Assembly (NCBI RefSeq): GCF_019448085.1 | Contig: NZ_JAGFNZ010000002.1 | Coordinates: 1 to 64,000 of the forward strand | Length of the DNA stretch: 64,000 bases | Direction of reading: 5' to 3' | Source of the DNA: Caproiciproducens faecalis | GTDB lineage: Bacteria; Bacillota; Clostridia; Oscillospirales; Acutalibacteraceae | Part shown: one piece after another, positions 1-8,366 of the stretch | How the letters are laid out: each line of letters starts with the position of its first letter | Numbering within the stretch: the stretch's first letter is position 1 | The notes under the pieces: generated by a model | Databases searched by the model: none | Told to the model about the DNA's origin: nothing | The model's input: only the letters and a program-made list of their open reading frames with translations | Program-made: the position numbers and the translations under genes

Positions 1-20
1 TCTTCCCTTTCGGTATTGGA

Positions 21-158
21 GGGACTCGCGGAACGCGGGTACAGCGTGCCAACACCCGAATCCAGTCACCTCGACCAACATTTGGAATCCGGTAGAGAAC
101 CGGGTTCCTTTTTTATTATAGTTAAAAGGTGACTGGGTGAGAACCAGCCGGTGCAGAT
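21..158 (+). repeat. tRNA-3'-end-like modular repeat, copy A, with terminator
   Basis: Positions 21-76 carry a degenerate tRNA 3' half ending in CCA. They match 25825-25881 almost base for base. Positions 71-158 match 25694-25783: a hairpin terminator (GGAATCCGG/CCGGGTTCC, 84-108, then a T run) and a tail from 128 that contains a small CTGG/CCAG hairpin. No 5' half able to pair with the acceptor strand is present, so I do not call a functional tRNA, although one could lie upstream of the window. Positions 159-318 show only AT-rich sequence before the next gene. Confidence 0.6.
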
Positions 159-318
159 ACCATTTTCTTTTCTTTCTTTGCATTTTATATTTATAGTGCT
201 ATTATATTAATATATGTATGGGAAATTTTTCGGGGCCCCCCTACCTATCATAATGTATAGCACGCAATGAAACAGGAATTTGCATAAGAGTAATAATAGT
301 AAGGTTGGAGATGAATTT

Positions 319-912
319 ATGGAATATTCGCAGATAAGGCAAAACTTTGAGCGGCATGGATTTACAACACAGTTTTTTTCAACAAAGGAAGAGGCTTGCT
401 GTTATCTTGCCGATGTTTTACAAAATCAAACCATTGGATTTGGCGGAAGTGAAACTTTAAGGGAAATGGGACTGTTTGAGGCTCTGCAACAAAAAAATGC
501 TGTCATATGGCACAATAAGATTCCAGGCTTGGCAGTGCGGAAACTTGCAAATTGTGCGGATACTTATATAACCAGTGCAAACGCAATAGCGGAAACTGGA
601 GAGATTGTTAATATAGACGCAACGGGAAATCGTGTTGCCATGACTGCCTTTGGCCCTCAATCCTGTTACTACGTTATAGGGAGAAATAAAATTACAGCTA
701 ATATCAGCGAAGCCTATTCGCGGTGTAAAAATGTAGCTGCCCCCTTAAATGCCAGACGACTGGGCGCAAAAACACCATGCGCAGTTAAGGGAGATAAATG
801 CTATAATTGCAACAGTCCTGACCGAATTTGCCGCATTATCTCGGTAATTGAACGAGTACCACGGGGTATGAAGTGTGAAATTATCTTTGTGGATCAGGAA
901 TTAGGATTTTAA
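319..912 (+). CDS. LUD domain (LutC/DUF162-like) protein
   Basis: This 197-residue protein looks like a stand-alone LUD domain. The family includes LutC-type proteins of lactate utilisation, but many small anaerobe members have no known function. Visible family features are GFGGSETLREMG near residue 40, a WHNK/GLAVRKLANCADTYITSANAI stretch and the ASxTG-like NIDATGNRVA segment. The C-terminal part contains CYNCNSPDRICR, a cysteine cluster typical of this subfamily that may bind metal. I prefer the ATG at 319, because GGTTGGAG lies 9 bases upstream; a TTG 39 bases earlier has a poor ribosome-binding site. It stands alone upstream of a Cys-rich gene. Its substrate cannot be read from the sequence. 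Confidence 0.75.
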   Translation: MEYSQIRQNFERHGFTTQFFSTKEEACCYLADVLQNQTIGFGGSETLREMGLFEALQQKNAVIWHNKIPGLAVRKLANCADTYITSANAIAETGEIVNIDATGNRVAMTAFGPQSCYYVIGRNKITANISEAYSRCKNVAAPLNARRLGAKTPCAVKGDKCYNCNSPDRICRIISVIERVPRGMKCEIIFVDQELGF

Positions 913-1007
913 CCTTAATTATTTGTATGATAGCTATAAGCAAAAATTGTAATTGCTCTTTATTATATAATATTAAGAGAGATAATAGAAATTTGTGGAG
1001 GCTTGAA

Positions 1008-1334
1008 ATGATTATCGATAATAATCCAAAAGAAATTGAGGCAATGGAAGCGTTTCATCGTGGGGATAGAAAAGAAGGGTCACGATTACAGGAAGAATTT
1101 GCTTCGGAATTTCGGGAAGAGTATAAGACCAAAGACCATTGTCCATGTAAAAAAGCGTGCCGTTATCATGGAAATTGTAAAGAATGTGTAGCCATTCACA
1201 GGGCACACCAAGAACATGTTCCGAATTGCATGAGACCATTGATAAACAGGAAGGTTAAGCTATTATCAGAACTTACCGAGCATACTATTTCCTATGAGAT
1301 TGAACCACCTAAAGAAATATTGAGAAAAGAATAG
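1008..1334 (+). CDS. Cys/His-rich small protein, possible zinc-binding domain
   Basis: A 108-residue protein of unknown function. The N-terminal half is acidic and helical, and the centre holds a dense cysteine and histidine pattern: HCPCKKACRYHGNCKECVAI, then HRAHQEHVPNCM. This pattern of Cys pairs followed by a YHG/HxxH segment suggests a structural zinc or Fe-S site and recurs in small anaerobe proteins of unknown role. The start at 1008 is chosen because TGGAGG precedes it by 8 bases; the open frame extends upstream without a ribosome-binding site. It follows the LUD gene on the same strand with a 95-base gap and could be co-transcribed. I do not recognise a specific function. Confidence 0.6.
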   Translation: MIIDNNPKEIEAMEAFHRGDRKEGSRLQEEFASEFREEYKTKDHCPCKKACRYHGNCKECVAIHRAHQEHVPNCMRPLINRKVKLLSELTEHTISYEIEPPKEILRKE

Positions 1335-1605
1335 ATTTCCTGAGTAAATTCACATACAGAAAAAGGTGCAAAACTTTTTATTGTAGATTGAAATTATGAG
1401 TACAGTGTCTTCCGTTCCTTTGAAGCTACGCATTGTGTTTAAATAATGCATCTCTAATTTATTATTAATGATTTTCTAATTCTGCTTAAAACTGTTTTCG
1501 TTATAATGTAATCATAGTGATTTGCAATTTACTGTGCGCCATCGCGCCATAAATAAAACGCCAATGATCTATCAGGATTTACATTGAGGATTGTGATGAC
1601 GTCTG

Positions 1606-2433
1606 ATGACTTTTGATAACCGCTGCAAAACGAACTACCCGATTATTCTTATACATGGTACAGGGTTCCGTGATAGGAAATGGCTGAATTATTGGGGCAG
1701 GATCCCGAAGATTTTGATGAATTACGGCTGCGAAATATATTACGGACATCAAGACAGCTGGGCAACCATTGAGCAAAACGCAATAACAGTGAAGAAAAGT
1801 ATAGAGGAGGCACTCGCAACTTCCGGATCAGAAAAAGTCAATTTGATTGCGCATTCCAAGGGCGGCATGGAAGCAAGATACATAATCTCTACCCTCGGTC
1901 TGTCGAACCATATCGCCAGCCTAACAACCATAGGTTGCCCCCATCACGGCTCCAGAACCATGGATTTGGTTTGTAAGCTACCGGTGATGCTGTTTCGTCC
2001 GGTGTCTGTGTTTATCAACCTGTGGTTTCGAATTCTAGGAGATCGGAATCCGGATTTCCATCAGGTATGTCGCCAGTTTACCACATATTTTGCCGAAGAA
2101 TTCAATAGACAGAATCCCGATTCCGAGAGTGTATATTATCAAAGCTATGCCGCTGTGATGAAGAATTCGTTCAGTGATTTTATTTTGGCTGCTCCACATT
2201 TTGTGGTTTCCATCATCGAGGGTGAAAATGACGGCCTTGTTACCCCGATGTCTGCAAAATGGACGAATTTTCGAGGTGTTCTACGAGGAAGCACCAACCG
2301 TGGGATTTCTCACGCGGATGAAGTAGACATACGCAGGAAAAGGCTGGCCAAAAAGGTACAAGCCGGTCGTGTTCGGGATATTTGCGATGTTTACGTTCAA
2401 ATTGTTGAGGGACTCAAACAGCACGGTTTTTGA
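1606..2433 (+). CDS. alpha/beta-hydrolase, lipase-like
   Basis: A 275-residue alpha/beta-hydrolase resembling bacterial triacylglycerol lipases. PIILIHGTG (about residues 12-20) is the oxyanion-hole strand and loop. AHSKGG supplies the nucleophile Ser84. GENDGLVT gives a likely acid Asp209, and GISHADE a likely His236, so the whole triad is present. GCPHHGS is the usual segment after the nucleophile elbow in this family. There is no signal peptide, so the enzyme is probably cytoplasmic; its lipid or ester substrate is unknown. TTGAGGA lies about 15 bases before the ATG, a loose spacing. The 270 bases upstream contain a TATAAT at 1502 but no convincing -35 box. Confidence 0.8.
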   Translation: MTFDNRCKTNYPIILIHGTGFRDRKWLNYWGRIPKILMNYGCEIYYGHQDSWATIEQNAITVKKSIEEALATSGSEKVNLIAHSKGGMEARYIISTLGLSNHIASLTTIGCPHHGSRTMDLVCKLPVMLFRPVSVFINLWFRILGDRNPDFHQVCRQFTTYFAEEFNRQNPDSESVYYQSYAAVMKNSFSDFILAAPHFVVSIIEGENDGLVTPMSAKWTNFRGVLRGSTNRGISHADEVDIRRKRLAKKVQAGRVRDICDVYVQIVEGLKQHGF

Positions 2434-2581
2434 TTTACATGAAAAGGTTTGATGGAATGATTCTTTTGTTTGTAGAAACAGATGATATACCGTATGATCC
2501 ACCCGTTTGGCCGGAAGAACAAGGCAAGCAGCAGAAGCAAAGGCATTTTAATTTTCAGGTTGACGACAGGAGAATTAGAGT

Positions 2582-3412
2582 ATGGAAAAAAAGCGAAAAC
2601 TTTTCTGTGAGATATCGCCATTTACATATAAAATATCTTTACTGAGGTGCCGAGTTGTTCGCCATATTTTTAATTTGTTCTCCTTTAAAAAATTCGCTGT
2701 AAAAAAGAGTAGTGATACTTTGCCTGTTTTGGTATACAGTCATAAATCTTTAATTCGTCGAAATCTGGGAAATGTAGATGCACAGCTACAAGAAAATAAA
2801 GCGGTAAATTTAAGTATTGCCGCACCTAAAGTGTCAAATGTTTTAATACGTCCCGGAGAATACTTTTCATTTTGGAAGTTAGTTGGCCCATGCACAGCAA
2901 AAAAAGGATATAGAGAAGGTTTGACCATCAATAGCGGGCAAGTAGGGAAAGATATTGGCGGCGGTATGTGCCAATTCACAAATTTAATACATTGGATGAT
3001 CCTACATACCCCTATGCAGATTACGGAACATCATCATCATGACGGGATGGATTTGTTTCCGGATTATGGCAGGCAAATTCCTTTTGGAGTGGGGACTTCT
3101 ATTATGTACAACTATCTTGATTACTGCTTTAAAAATACAACTGAGAATGTCTTTCAGCTCATCGTCTATACTACGCCAGAATATTTATGTGGGGAACTAA
3201 GGACGGATAAAGAGCTTCCATACAAATATCATATCAAAGCGGAAGAAGAATTTTTCTCTAAAGAGCAGGACGAAGTGTTTCGCAACAACTGTATCTATAG
3301 AGAATGTTTTGATAAGAAAACCGGTAAGCTTTTCACAAAAGAGTTGATTAAAAGAAATCATGCAAAAGTTATGTATGATACAAGTAAACTATTGATAGAA
3401 TCTACGGAATGA
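2582..3412 (+). CDS. VanW family protein
   Basis: A 276-residue VanW-domain protein. VanW is an accessory protein of vanB-type glycopeptide resistance clusters. Its biochemical role is unknown and many Clostridia carry stand-alone copies. The core is clear: RPGEYFSFWKLVGP around residue 95, YREGLTI, then DIGGGMCQFTNLIHWMILH with the conserved GGGxCQ stretch, an EHHHHDG motif and DYGRQIPFG. The N-terminal 40 residues are basic and hydrophobic but not a clear signal peptide. No van ligase, dehydrogenase or two-component genes lie nearby, so resistance cannot be inferred. A short overlapping frame (2430-2645) upstream was not accepted as a gene. A strong hairpin follows at 3432. Confidence 0.85.
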   Translation: MEKKRKLFCEISPFTYKISLLRCRVVRHIFNLFSFKKFAVKKSSDTLPVLVYSHKSLIRRNLGNVDAQLQENKAVNLSIAAPKVSNVLIRPGEYFSFWKLVGPCTAKKGYREGLTINSGQVGKDIGGGMCQFTNLIHWMILHTPMQITEHHHHDGMDLFPDYGRQIPFGVGTSIMYNYLDYCFKNTTENVFQLIVYTTPEYLCGELRTDKELPYKYHIKAEEEFFSKEQDEVFRNNCIYRECFDKKTGKLFTKELIKRNHAKVMYDTSKLLIESTE

Positions 3413-3431
3413 GTATAAATTTACAAATGCA

Positions 3432-3468
3432 ATGGGAAGCAGTGAGGTTTCAGCTCACTGCTTCCCAT
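3432..3468. terminator. hairpin between convergent vanW-like and fetB-like genes
   Basis: The arms ATGGGAAGCAGTGAG and CTCACTGCTTCCCAT are perfectly complementary over 15 bp, with a 7-base loop. The hairpin sits between two convergent genes and could stop transcripts from both sides, although the T tracts are short. Confidence 0.7.
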
Positions 3469-3526
3469 TCTCATGTATGTTTCACGGTTTTAGTTATCGG
3501 TTTTACATTATTAAATTTCCGTATCC

Positions 3527-4285
3527 TTATTGCAGCTGCTTCCGCTTATTGAAAAAGCCCCTGTAAGAAAGATAGCAGGCCATAAATGAGGAAATAGCGG
3601 TTGTCGACATCAGCATGAAGGTTACCAAAATCTGATACCGGATAGCCAGTAGAGGAGATGTTCCCGCAAGAATGAGCCCCGTCATCATGCCCGGCAATGA
3701 AACGATCCCAAGCGTTTTGGCTGAATCAATCGTAGGAATCATACCCGTCCGGATGGAATTGCGGATAATCTCAATAGAGGACGGCAAGATATCCGCGCCC
3801 AGTGAAAGCTTGGTTTCCACTTCGTCCCGCCTGCTTTTAAAATCGGAAGACAGCTGGCGGAAGCATAGTCCAAGCGCAACCATAGCATTGCTTATAATCA
3901 TCCCGCTGACTGGTATGATCTGGTTGGGCTGATATTTTATCGCGCCTGAAAAAACAAGGATGGACAGGGTAATCCCAGCTCCAACTGCAATTGATACGAA
4001 TGAGACGAGCAGCCCGTTTTTAATTTCTTTTCCTCTTTTGGATGCGTTATAAGCGGCATTAAACGTCATAATCAATACCAGCAGTGTCGTAAATAACGGA
4101 TTGTTCAGGCCAAAAATATACTCAAGGATATAACTGACCGCAATAAGCTGGATAACAGCTCTGACAACACTGATGATGGTTTCTTTCTCAAGCTTGAGCT
4201 TTTGAAAATAGGAAAACAGCAAAGATACCATCACAAGAGAAGACGCGATCAGAAGGGAACCAATACTGATGTTGGCATTGTTCAT
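3527..4285 (-). CDS. fetB: FetB/UPF0014-family ABC exporter permease
   Basis: A 252-residue integral membrane protein with about seven hydrophobic segments, matching the FetB (YbbM, UPF0014) family. E. coli FetAB is an ABC exporter linked to iron homeostasis and oxidative-stress resistance. Characteristic stretches are SVVRAVIQLIAVSYIL near residue 40, TFNAAYNASKRG, ISNAMVALGLCFRQL, EVETKLSLGADILPSS and the LGIVSLPGMMTGLILAG loop. Length and topology are normal for the family. It overlaps the ATP-binding subunit by 4 bases (ATGA) at 4282, so the two are translationally coupled, and a MarR regulator lies directly upstream. The exported metal cannot be deduced from sequence; iron is the precedent, and a copper operon lies next door. 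Confidence 0.85.
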   Translation of the reverse strand: MNNANISIGSLLIASSLVMVSLLFSYFQKLKLEKETIISVVRAVIQLIAVSYILEYIFGLNNPLFTTLLVLIMTFNAAYNASKRGKEIKNGLLVSFVSIAVGAGITLSILVFSGAIKYQPNQIIPVSGMIISNAMVALGLCFRQLSSDFKSRRDEVETKLSLGADILPSSIEIIRNSIRTGMIPTIDSAKTLGIVSLPGMMTGLILAGTSPLLAIRYQILVTFMLMSTTAISSFMACYLSYRGFFNKRKQLQ

Positions 4286-4941
4286 TTAAGTTCCTCCAGC
4301 GAATTTATTTGGCCGTCCTCAATGGTCAACAGCTTTCCGGCGTATTTTCTGCCTTGCTCAGGGTTGTGTGTAACCCATAGGATAGTTACCCCTTCCCCAT
4401 TGAGCGCCTCAATCGCTTTTTCCACGATGAGCGTGTTATCGGCATCAAGAGCGGAAGTCACTTCATCCAGCAGCAAAACATCGGGCATAAAAAGTAAAGT
4501 CCGGATCAGGGCAATCCTTTGCTTCTCCCCACCGGAGAGGCCCTGAATTTTATGACCCAGATAATCCTGGCTCATATTAAACCGGGAAAAGAGAGAATGC
4601 ACCCTTTCCCGATCTACATTTTGTTTACGGATTGCATAGGAAAACGATATATTATCCTCTACCGTTTCTCCAAAAAGCGTAGGCGTTTGAAAACAGTAGC
4701 TGATTTTCTTCCTTACTTCAATTGGATCCTGCTGCATAAGATCGTCACCGTTAAACAAAATCCTGCCTCCGGTTGGGCTAATCAGGTGGCAGCAAAGCTT
4801 CAACAAGGTGCTTTTCCCGCTGCCGGAAGGTCCCATGACGGAAACATAGTCGCCCGGCTCGATACTGATTGATATGTCTTTCAGTATGGATTTTTCATCA
4901 TTGCTGTACGAAACGTCCTGAAACTCTATTTGAGTCAACAC
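4282..4941 (-). CDS. fetA: FetA-like ABC transporter ATP-binding protein
   Basis: A 219-residue nucleotide-binding subunit and partner of the overlapping FetB-like permease. It has Walker A GPSGSGKST (about residue 38), a Q-loop in SYCFQTPTLFG, the ABC signature LSGGEKQR (about 135), Walker B VLLLDEVTSALD and the switch His in WVTHNPEQ. The compact size and single domain fit FetA/YbbL. It is the middle gene of a three-gene minus-strand unit (MarR, FetA, FetB), with 12 bases between the MarR stop and this start. The GGGGGG-rich Shine-Dalgarno region lies immediately upstream of the ATG. Hydrolysis at the inner face of the membrane would drive metal export. Confidence 0.85.
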   Translation of the reverse strand: MLTQIEFQDVSYSNDEKSILKDISISIEPGDYVSVMGPSGSGKSTLLKLCCHLISPTGGRILFNGDDLMQQDPIEVRKKISYCFQTPTLFGETVEDNISFSYAIRKQNVDRERVHSLFSRFNMSQDYLGHKIQGLSGGEKQRIALIRTLLFMPDVLLLDEVTSALDADNTLIVEKAIEALNGEGVTILWVTHNPEQGRKYAGKLLTIEDGQINSLEELK

Positions 4942-4953
4942 AAGCCCCCCTTT

Positions 4954-5388
4954 CTATTTACCTTCATGAAACAGGGTTTCTTTACTCACATTGCTGAGCA
5001 GTTCATTCAACAGGTACAAAAGCTGCTGACGCTGCTCAGACGGAAGGGTATGAAACATATTCCGCGCAAAAAGCCTGTCTTCACGCATATGCCCCTGTAA
5101 AATGATATTTCCTTCATCAGTTGTCACAAGTTCAATCGCCCTCCTGTCACGATCCTTTCTGACACGCTGAATATACTTTTTGCGTTCCAGCCTGTCCAAT
5201 ATTCCGGTAAGGGTGGACGGCGGAATACCATAGTTTTTTGTTAGATCTCTGATCTGGACTGTTTTATGAAAATGAATTCTTTCGAGTACATACATATCCT
5301 GCGGCTGGATTCCCGAGCTTTGCAGTTGATATGCATCCTTATACTGGACAAGGCCAATTATCCGGTGCAAAATCATGTTTTCATCCAT
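4954..5388 (-). CDS. MarR family transcriptional regulator
   Basis: A 144-residue winged-helix protein of the MarR family. The recognition region reads VQIRDLTKNYGIPPSTLTGILDRLERKKYI, followed by the beta-wing VRKDRDRRAIELVTTDEG; Asp and Arg in the DRR motif are family hallmarks. The GAGAGGTGAG upstream of the ATG is a good ribosome-binding site. It is first in an operon with fetAB, so it probably controls that exporter and itself. The AT-rich inverted repeat at 5411-5439, just upstream, is a candidate operator. The ligand is unknown; a metal, an oxidant or a small aromatic compound would all fit the family. Confidence 0.85.
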   Translation of the reverse strand: MDENMILHRIIGLVQYKDAYQLQSSGIQPQDMYVLERIHFHKTVQIRDLTKNYGIPPSTLTGILDRLERKKYIQRVRKDRDRRAIELVTTDEGNIILQGHMREDRLFARNMFHTLPSEQRQQLLYLLNELLSNVSKETLFHEGK

Positions 5389-5410
5389 TTACTCACCTCT
5401 CTGTTATTAA

Positions 5411-5439
5411 TACGATATTAAAAATTTTCGATACTCGTA
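5411..5439 (-). promoter_or_regulatory. candidate MarR operator
   Basis: TACGA (5411-5415) and TCGTA (5435-5439) form an inverted repeat around an AT core that contains further GATA/TATC half-sites. It lies 23-51 bases upstream of the marR start, where an autoregulatory operator would be expected. Assignment is by position and symmetry only. Confidence 0.35.
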
Positions 5440-5487
5440 ATTTATTTAATAATATCACTATCTGTTTTGAAAGACAATGTAAAAACA

Positions 5488-5526
5488 AAACTCCGCGTGG
5501 TTTAAAGCCCACACGGAGTTTTTTTG
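5488..5526. terminator. bidirectional-looking terminator hairpin
   Basis: CTCCGCGTGG pairs with CCACACGGAG with one C/A mismatch, which becomes G-U on the minus strand. A run of seven T follows on the plus side and a T-rich stretch on the other. No gene ends immediately before it on either strand, so it probably insulates the marR and copper promoters. Confidence 0.6.
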
Positions 5527-5587
5527 TATAGATTAATATTAATTAGCCCTATCTCCATTTTATCTCCACATTAATACGTTAATATCA

Positions 5588-5630
5588 GGATGACCCCAAG
5601 CTGGCATGCCAGTAAAAATGGGGATGATCC
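5588..5630. promoter_or_regulatory. nested palindrome upstream of the copper operon
   Basis: A perfect 12-bp palindrome, CTGGCATGCCAG (5601-5612), sits inside an imperfect outer repeat (GGATGACCCC on the left, GGGGATGATCC on the right). It lies about 60 bases before the small membrane-protein gene that opens the copper operon. It could be a copper-responsive operator or a 5'-UTR hairpin. It does not match the CopY box I know (TACAnnTGTA), so the regulator is undetermined. Confidence 0.3.
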
Positions 5631-5687
5631 GGGGTTCAATCACAGTCAACAGACCTAAACTGCTGAGTTCGAAGGAGGGGAATGAAT

Positions 5688-5819
5688 ATGGAGTTTCTGA
5701 TAAGTCATTGGCATTGTATTTTACCTGCCATTGGCATAATCGCTGCGCTATTTTTTATGCGGGAAAAACCGAAAGAAAAAGAGGCTGATTATAGCGAAGA
5801 TAAAAGACGCAATGACTAA
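5688..5819 (+). CDS. 43-residue single-pass membrane protein heading the copper operon
   Basis: A very short open frame with an excellent ribosome-binding site (AAGGAGGGG, 7 bases before the ATG). It encodes one hydrophobic helix, [16 protein letters not shown] (residues 9-24), followed by a strongly charged tail, [19 protein letters not shown]. The helix is preceded by HWHC, which could bind a soft metal. The next gene, the copper ATPase, begins 38 bases after its stop with its own Shine-Dalgarno site, so the two are probably co-transcribed. Small membrane proteins of this kind can modulate P-type ATPases, but I do not recognise a family and that role is inference. An in-frame ATG two codons earlier is too close to the ribosome-binding site. 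Confidence 0.6.
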   Translation: MEFLISHWHCILPAIGIIAALFFMREKPKEKEADYSEDKRRND

Positions 5820-5857
5820 TCAAAACACACTGTGAAATTTGGAGAGGTGATATATTT

Positions 5858-8350
5858 ATGGATAGTCAGGTATTGAGTATAAGGGGAATGACGTGTGCCG
5901 CCTGTGCGCAAAGAATTGAAAAAACGGTGCGCAAACTTTCCGGTATCGGTCAGGCTACGGTTAACCTTGCTAGCGAAAAGCTGTTCGTGGAATACGACGA
6001 CAGCGTTGTACAGCTTACCGCCATTAAAGAGGCTGTGGCAAAAATCGGCTATGAAGTCGTTGAAAAAACCGACAACAGCAGTGTTACCATCCCAATAGGG
6101 GGCATGACATGTGCCGCCTGCGCCCAGCGTGTGGAAAGAGCGATTAAAAAAGTGGATGGCGTGACGAGCGCATCTGTTAATTTCGCCACAGAAAAGGCTA
6201 CAGTCGTATATGAGCCACAAAAAGCACGGCTGTCGTCCGTTCGGGAAGCGATTGAAAAAGCTGGATACAAAGCCTTAGAAATCAATAAAGCGGACGCGGC
6301 AGACGAGGATCGAAAACGAAAGCAAAAAGAAATCCGGATTCTCTGGACAAAGTTCATTGTTTCCGCCATGTTCTCTGTTCCGCTTTTGTACATTGCCATG
6401 GTGCCGATGATTAAAGTGATTCGGCTGCCTTTCCCGGCGGGGCTTGACCCGATGCAGTTTTCCTTGATCTATGCACTGGCGGAATTGATGCTGGTAATTC
6501 CAGTGATCGGCGTGGGATATAAATTTTACACCATCGGATTTAAATCGCTATGGCAGCGCAGCCCCAATATGGATTCCCTGATTGCGATCGGCACAACTGC
6601 CGCAGTTCTGTACAGTATCTATAACACATGGCAGATCGCGCAGGGAAACTTCAAGGCAGTGGAGCATCTGTACTTTGAAACAGCGGGCGTAATCATTACT
6701 CTGATTTTGCTTGGCAAAACGCTGGAGGCGGTTTCAAAAGGCCGGACGAGCGAAGCCATTAAGAAGCTTATGGGGCTTGCGCCGAAAACCGCAATTATTA
6801 TGCAGGATGGTATGGAAAAGGAAATTCCCATTGATGAAGTGGAAATCGGCGATATCCTTGTAGTCAAACCGGGGGCGAAGATCCCCGTTGACGGTACTGT
6901 CTTGGAAGGACACACCGCGATTGATGAATCTATGCTGACCGGGGAGAGCATGCCGGTGGATAAAAAAGCCGGCGACCCTGTTTACACCGCTTCTCTGAAC
7001 ACTACGGGTACCATTCAGTTTAAAGCTGAGAAAATCGGCAGCGATACCGCCCTTGCACAAATCATCAAGCTGGTGGAGGATGCGCAGGGGTCGAAAGCTC
7101 CCATTGCACAAATGGCGGATATTGTATCCGGTTATTTTGTTCCCGTCGTTAGTATGATCGCCCTACTGGGCGGGATTGTGTGGTACTTTGCTACCGGCGG
7201 CAATCTGGAATTCGCCCTCACGATCTTTATTTCCATTCTGGTTATCGCCTGCCCCTGTGCATTGGGCCTCGCGACTCCCACCGCTATTATGGTTGGAACA
7301 GGCAAGGGAGCCGAAAACGGAATTCTGATCAAAGGCGGTGAAGCACTGGAAACCGCGCATAAAATCAACACGATCATTTTTGATAAAACAGGAACCATTA
7401 CTGAGGGTAAGCCTGCTGTAACAGATGTGCTTCCCGCGGATGGAATCGAAAAAGAATATCTTCTTCGCATAACAGCGTCGGCAGAGAAAGGATCCGAGCA
7501 CCCCCTCGGCCAGGCAATCGTTCATGGCGCGGAGAATGCGGGACTGAAGCTCCTTTCGGTAGAGAACTTTGAATCTCTCACAGGGCGGGGAATTGAAGCA
7601 AAAATTAACGGCAGGGCTGTGCTGGCAGGAAACCGTAAGCTGATGGATGAACGGGGGATTTCCCTTGTAACCTTGGAGAATGCAAGCGACAAGCTGGCTG
7701 GGGAAGGTAAAACACCCATGTATGTCGCCTTGGACGGCAAATTATCCGGAATCGTCGCTGTGGCCGACGTTGTAAAGCAAAGCAGCCAAGCGGCAATTGA
7801 AAGCCTGCACAAAATGGGGATTGAGGTTGCCATGATTACCGGGGACAACAAAAAGACCGCCGCCGCAATTGCAAAGCAGGTTGGAATTGACCGTGTGCTC
7901 GCGGAAGTGCTGCCGCAGGACAAATCAAATGAAGTTAAAAAGCTGCAGGCCGAGGGCCGGAAGGTAGCAATGGTAGGCGACGGCATTAATGATGCGCCCG
8001 CTCTGGCGCAGGCCGACATCGGGATTGCAATCGGCTCCGGCACTGATGTGGCAATGGAGTCCGCAGACATCGTACTGATGCGCTCCGATCTGATGGATGT
8101 CCCGACTGCCATTCAGCTTAGTAAAAAGACCATTCGCAACATTAAGCAAAACCTGTTTTGGGCGTTCGGTTATAACGTAATAGGAATCCCGATTGCCGCA
8201 GGTGTTCTGTATTTGTTCGGCGGGCCGTTGCTCAACCCGATTTTTGCTGCCGCGGCCATGAGCCTGAGTTCGGTTTCCGTACTGACAAATGCGCTGCGTC
8301 TGAAGAGATTTAAAGCAGCAACGAGAAAGAATAGAGAGGTATCAACATGA
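5858..8350 (+). CDS. copA: Cu(I)-exporting P1B-type ATPase
   Basis: An 830-residue P1B-ATPase with two N-terminal heavy-metal domains, each with a GMTCAAC copper-binding motif (about residues 9 and 83). Then come the membrane helices, the actuator motif MLTGES, the transmembrane CPC copper site (ACPCALG, about residue 465), the phosphorylation site DKTGT (about 508), the SEHPLG nucleotide-binding motif and the hinge [10 protein letters not shown]. All catalytic elements are intact and CPC indicates Cu(I)/Ag(I). It pumps copper out of the cytoplasm and would receive it from the CopZ-like chaperone at 9088. GGAGAGGTG precedes the ATG at good spacing. Its TGA overlaps an ATG at 8347 as ATGA, suggesting coupling to the next gene. 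Confidence 0.95.
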   Translation: MDSQVLSIRGMTCAACAQRIEKTVRKLSGIGQATVNLASEKLFVEYDDSVVQLTAIKEAVAKIGYEVVEKTDNSSVTIPIGGMTCAACAQRVERAIKKVDGVTSASVNFATEKATVVYEPQKARLSSVREAIEKAGYKALEINKADAADEDRKRKQKEIRILWTKFIVSAMFSVPLLYIAMVPMIKVIRLPFPAGLDPMQFSLIYALAELMLVIPVIGVGYKFYTIGFKSLWQRSPNMDSLIAIGTTAAVLYSIYNTWQIAQGNFKAVEHLYFETAGVIITLILLGKTLEAVSKGRTSEAIKKLMGLAPKTAIIMQDGMEKEIPIDEVEIGDILVVKPGAKIPVDGTVLEGHTAIDESMLTGESMPVDKKAGDPVYTASLNTTGTIQFKAEKIGSDTALAQIIKLVEDAQGSKAPIAQMADIVSGYFVPVVSMIALLGGIVWYFATGGNLEFALTIFISILVIACPCALGLATPTAIMVGTGKGAENGILIKGGEALETAHKINTIIFDKTGTITEGKPAVTDVLPADGIEKEYLLRITASAEKGSEHPLGQAIVHGAENAGLKLLSVENFESLTGRGIEAKINGRAVLAGNRKLMDERGISLVTLENASDKLAGEGKTPMYVALDGKLSGIVAVADVVKQSSQAAIESLHKMGIEVAMITGDNKKTAAAIAKQVGIDRVLAEVLPQDKSNEVKKLQAEGRKVAMVGDGINDAPALAQADIGIAIGSGTDVAMESADIVLMRSDLMDVPTAIQLSKKTIRNIKQNLFWAFGYNVIGIPIAAGVLYLFGGPLLNPIFAAAAMSLSSVSVLTNALRLKRFKAATRKNREVST

Positions 8351-8366
8351 AAAAAATTCAAAGGTT

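Noticed and set aside
2430-2645. 71-codon open frame between the lipase and vanW-like genes
   Set aside because: It overlaps the vanW-like start by 64 bases in another frame, lacks a ribosome-binding site and resembles no protein; more likely leader sequence.
2582-3412. Vancomycin resistance locus
   Set aside because: Only a VanW-family protein is present. The ligase, dehydrogenase, dipeptidase and two-component genes needed for resistance are absent.
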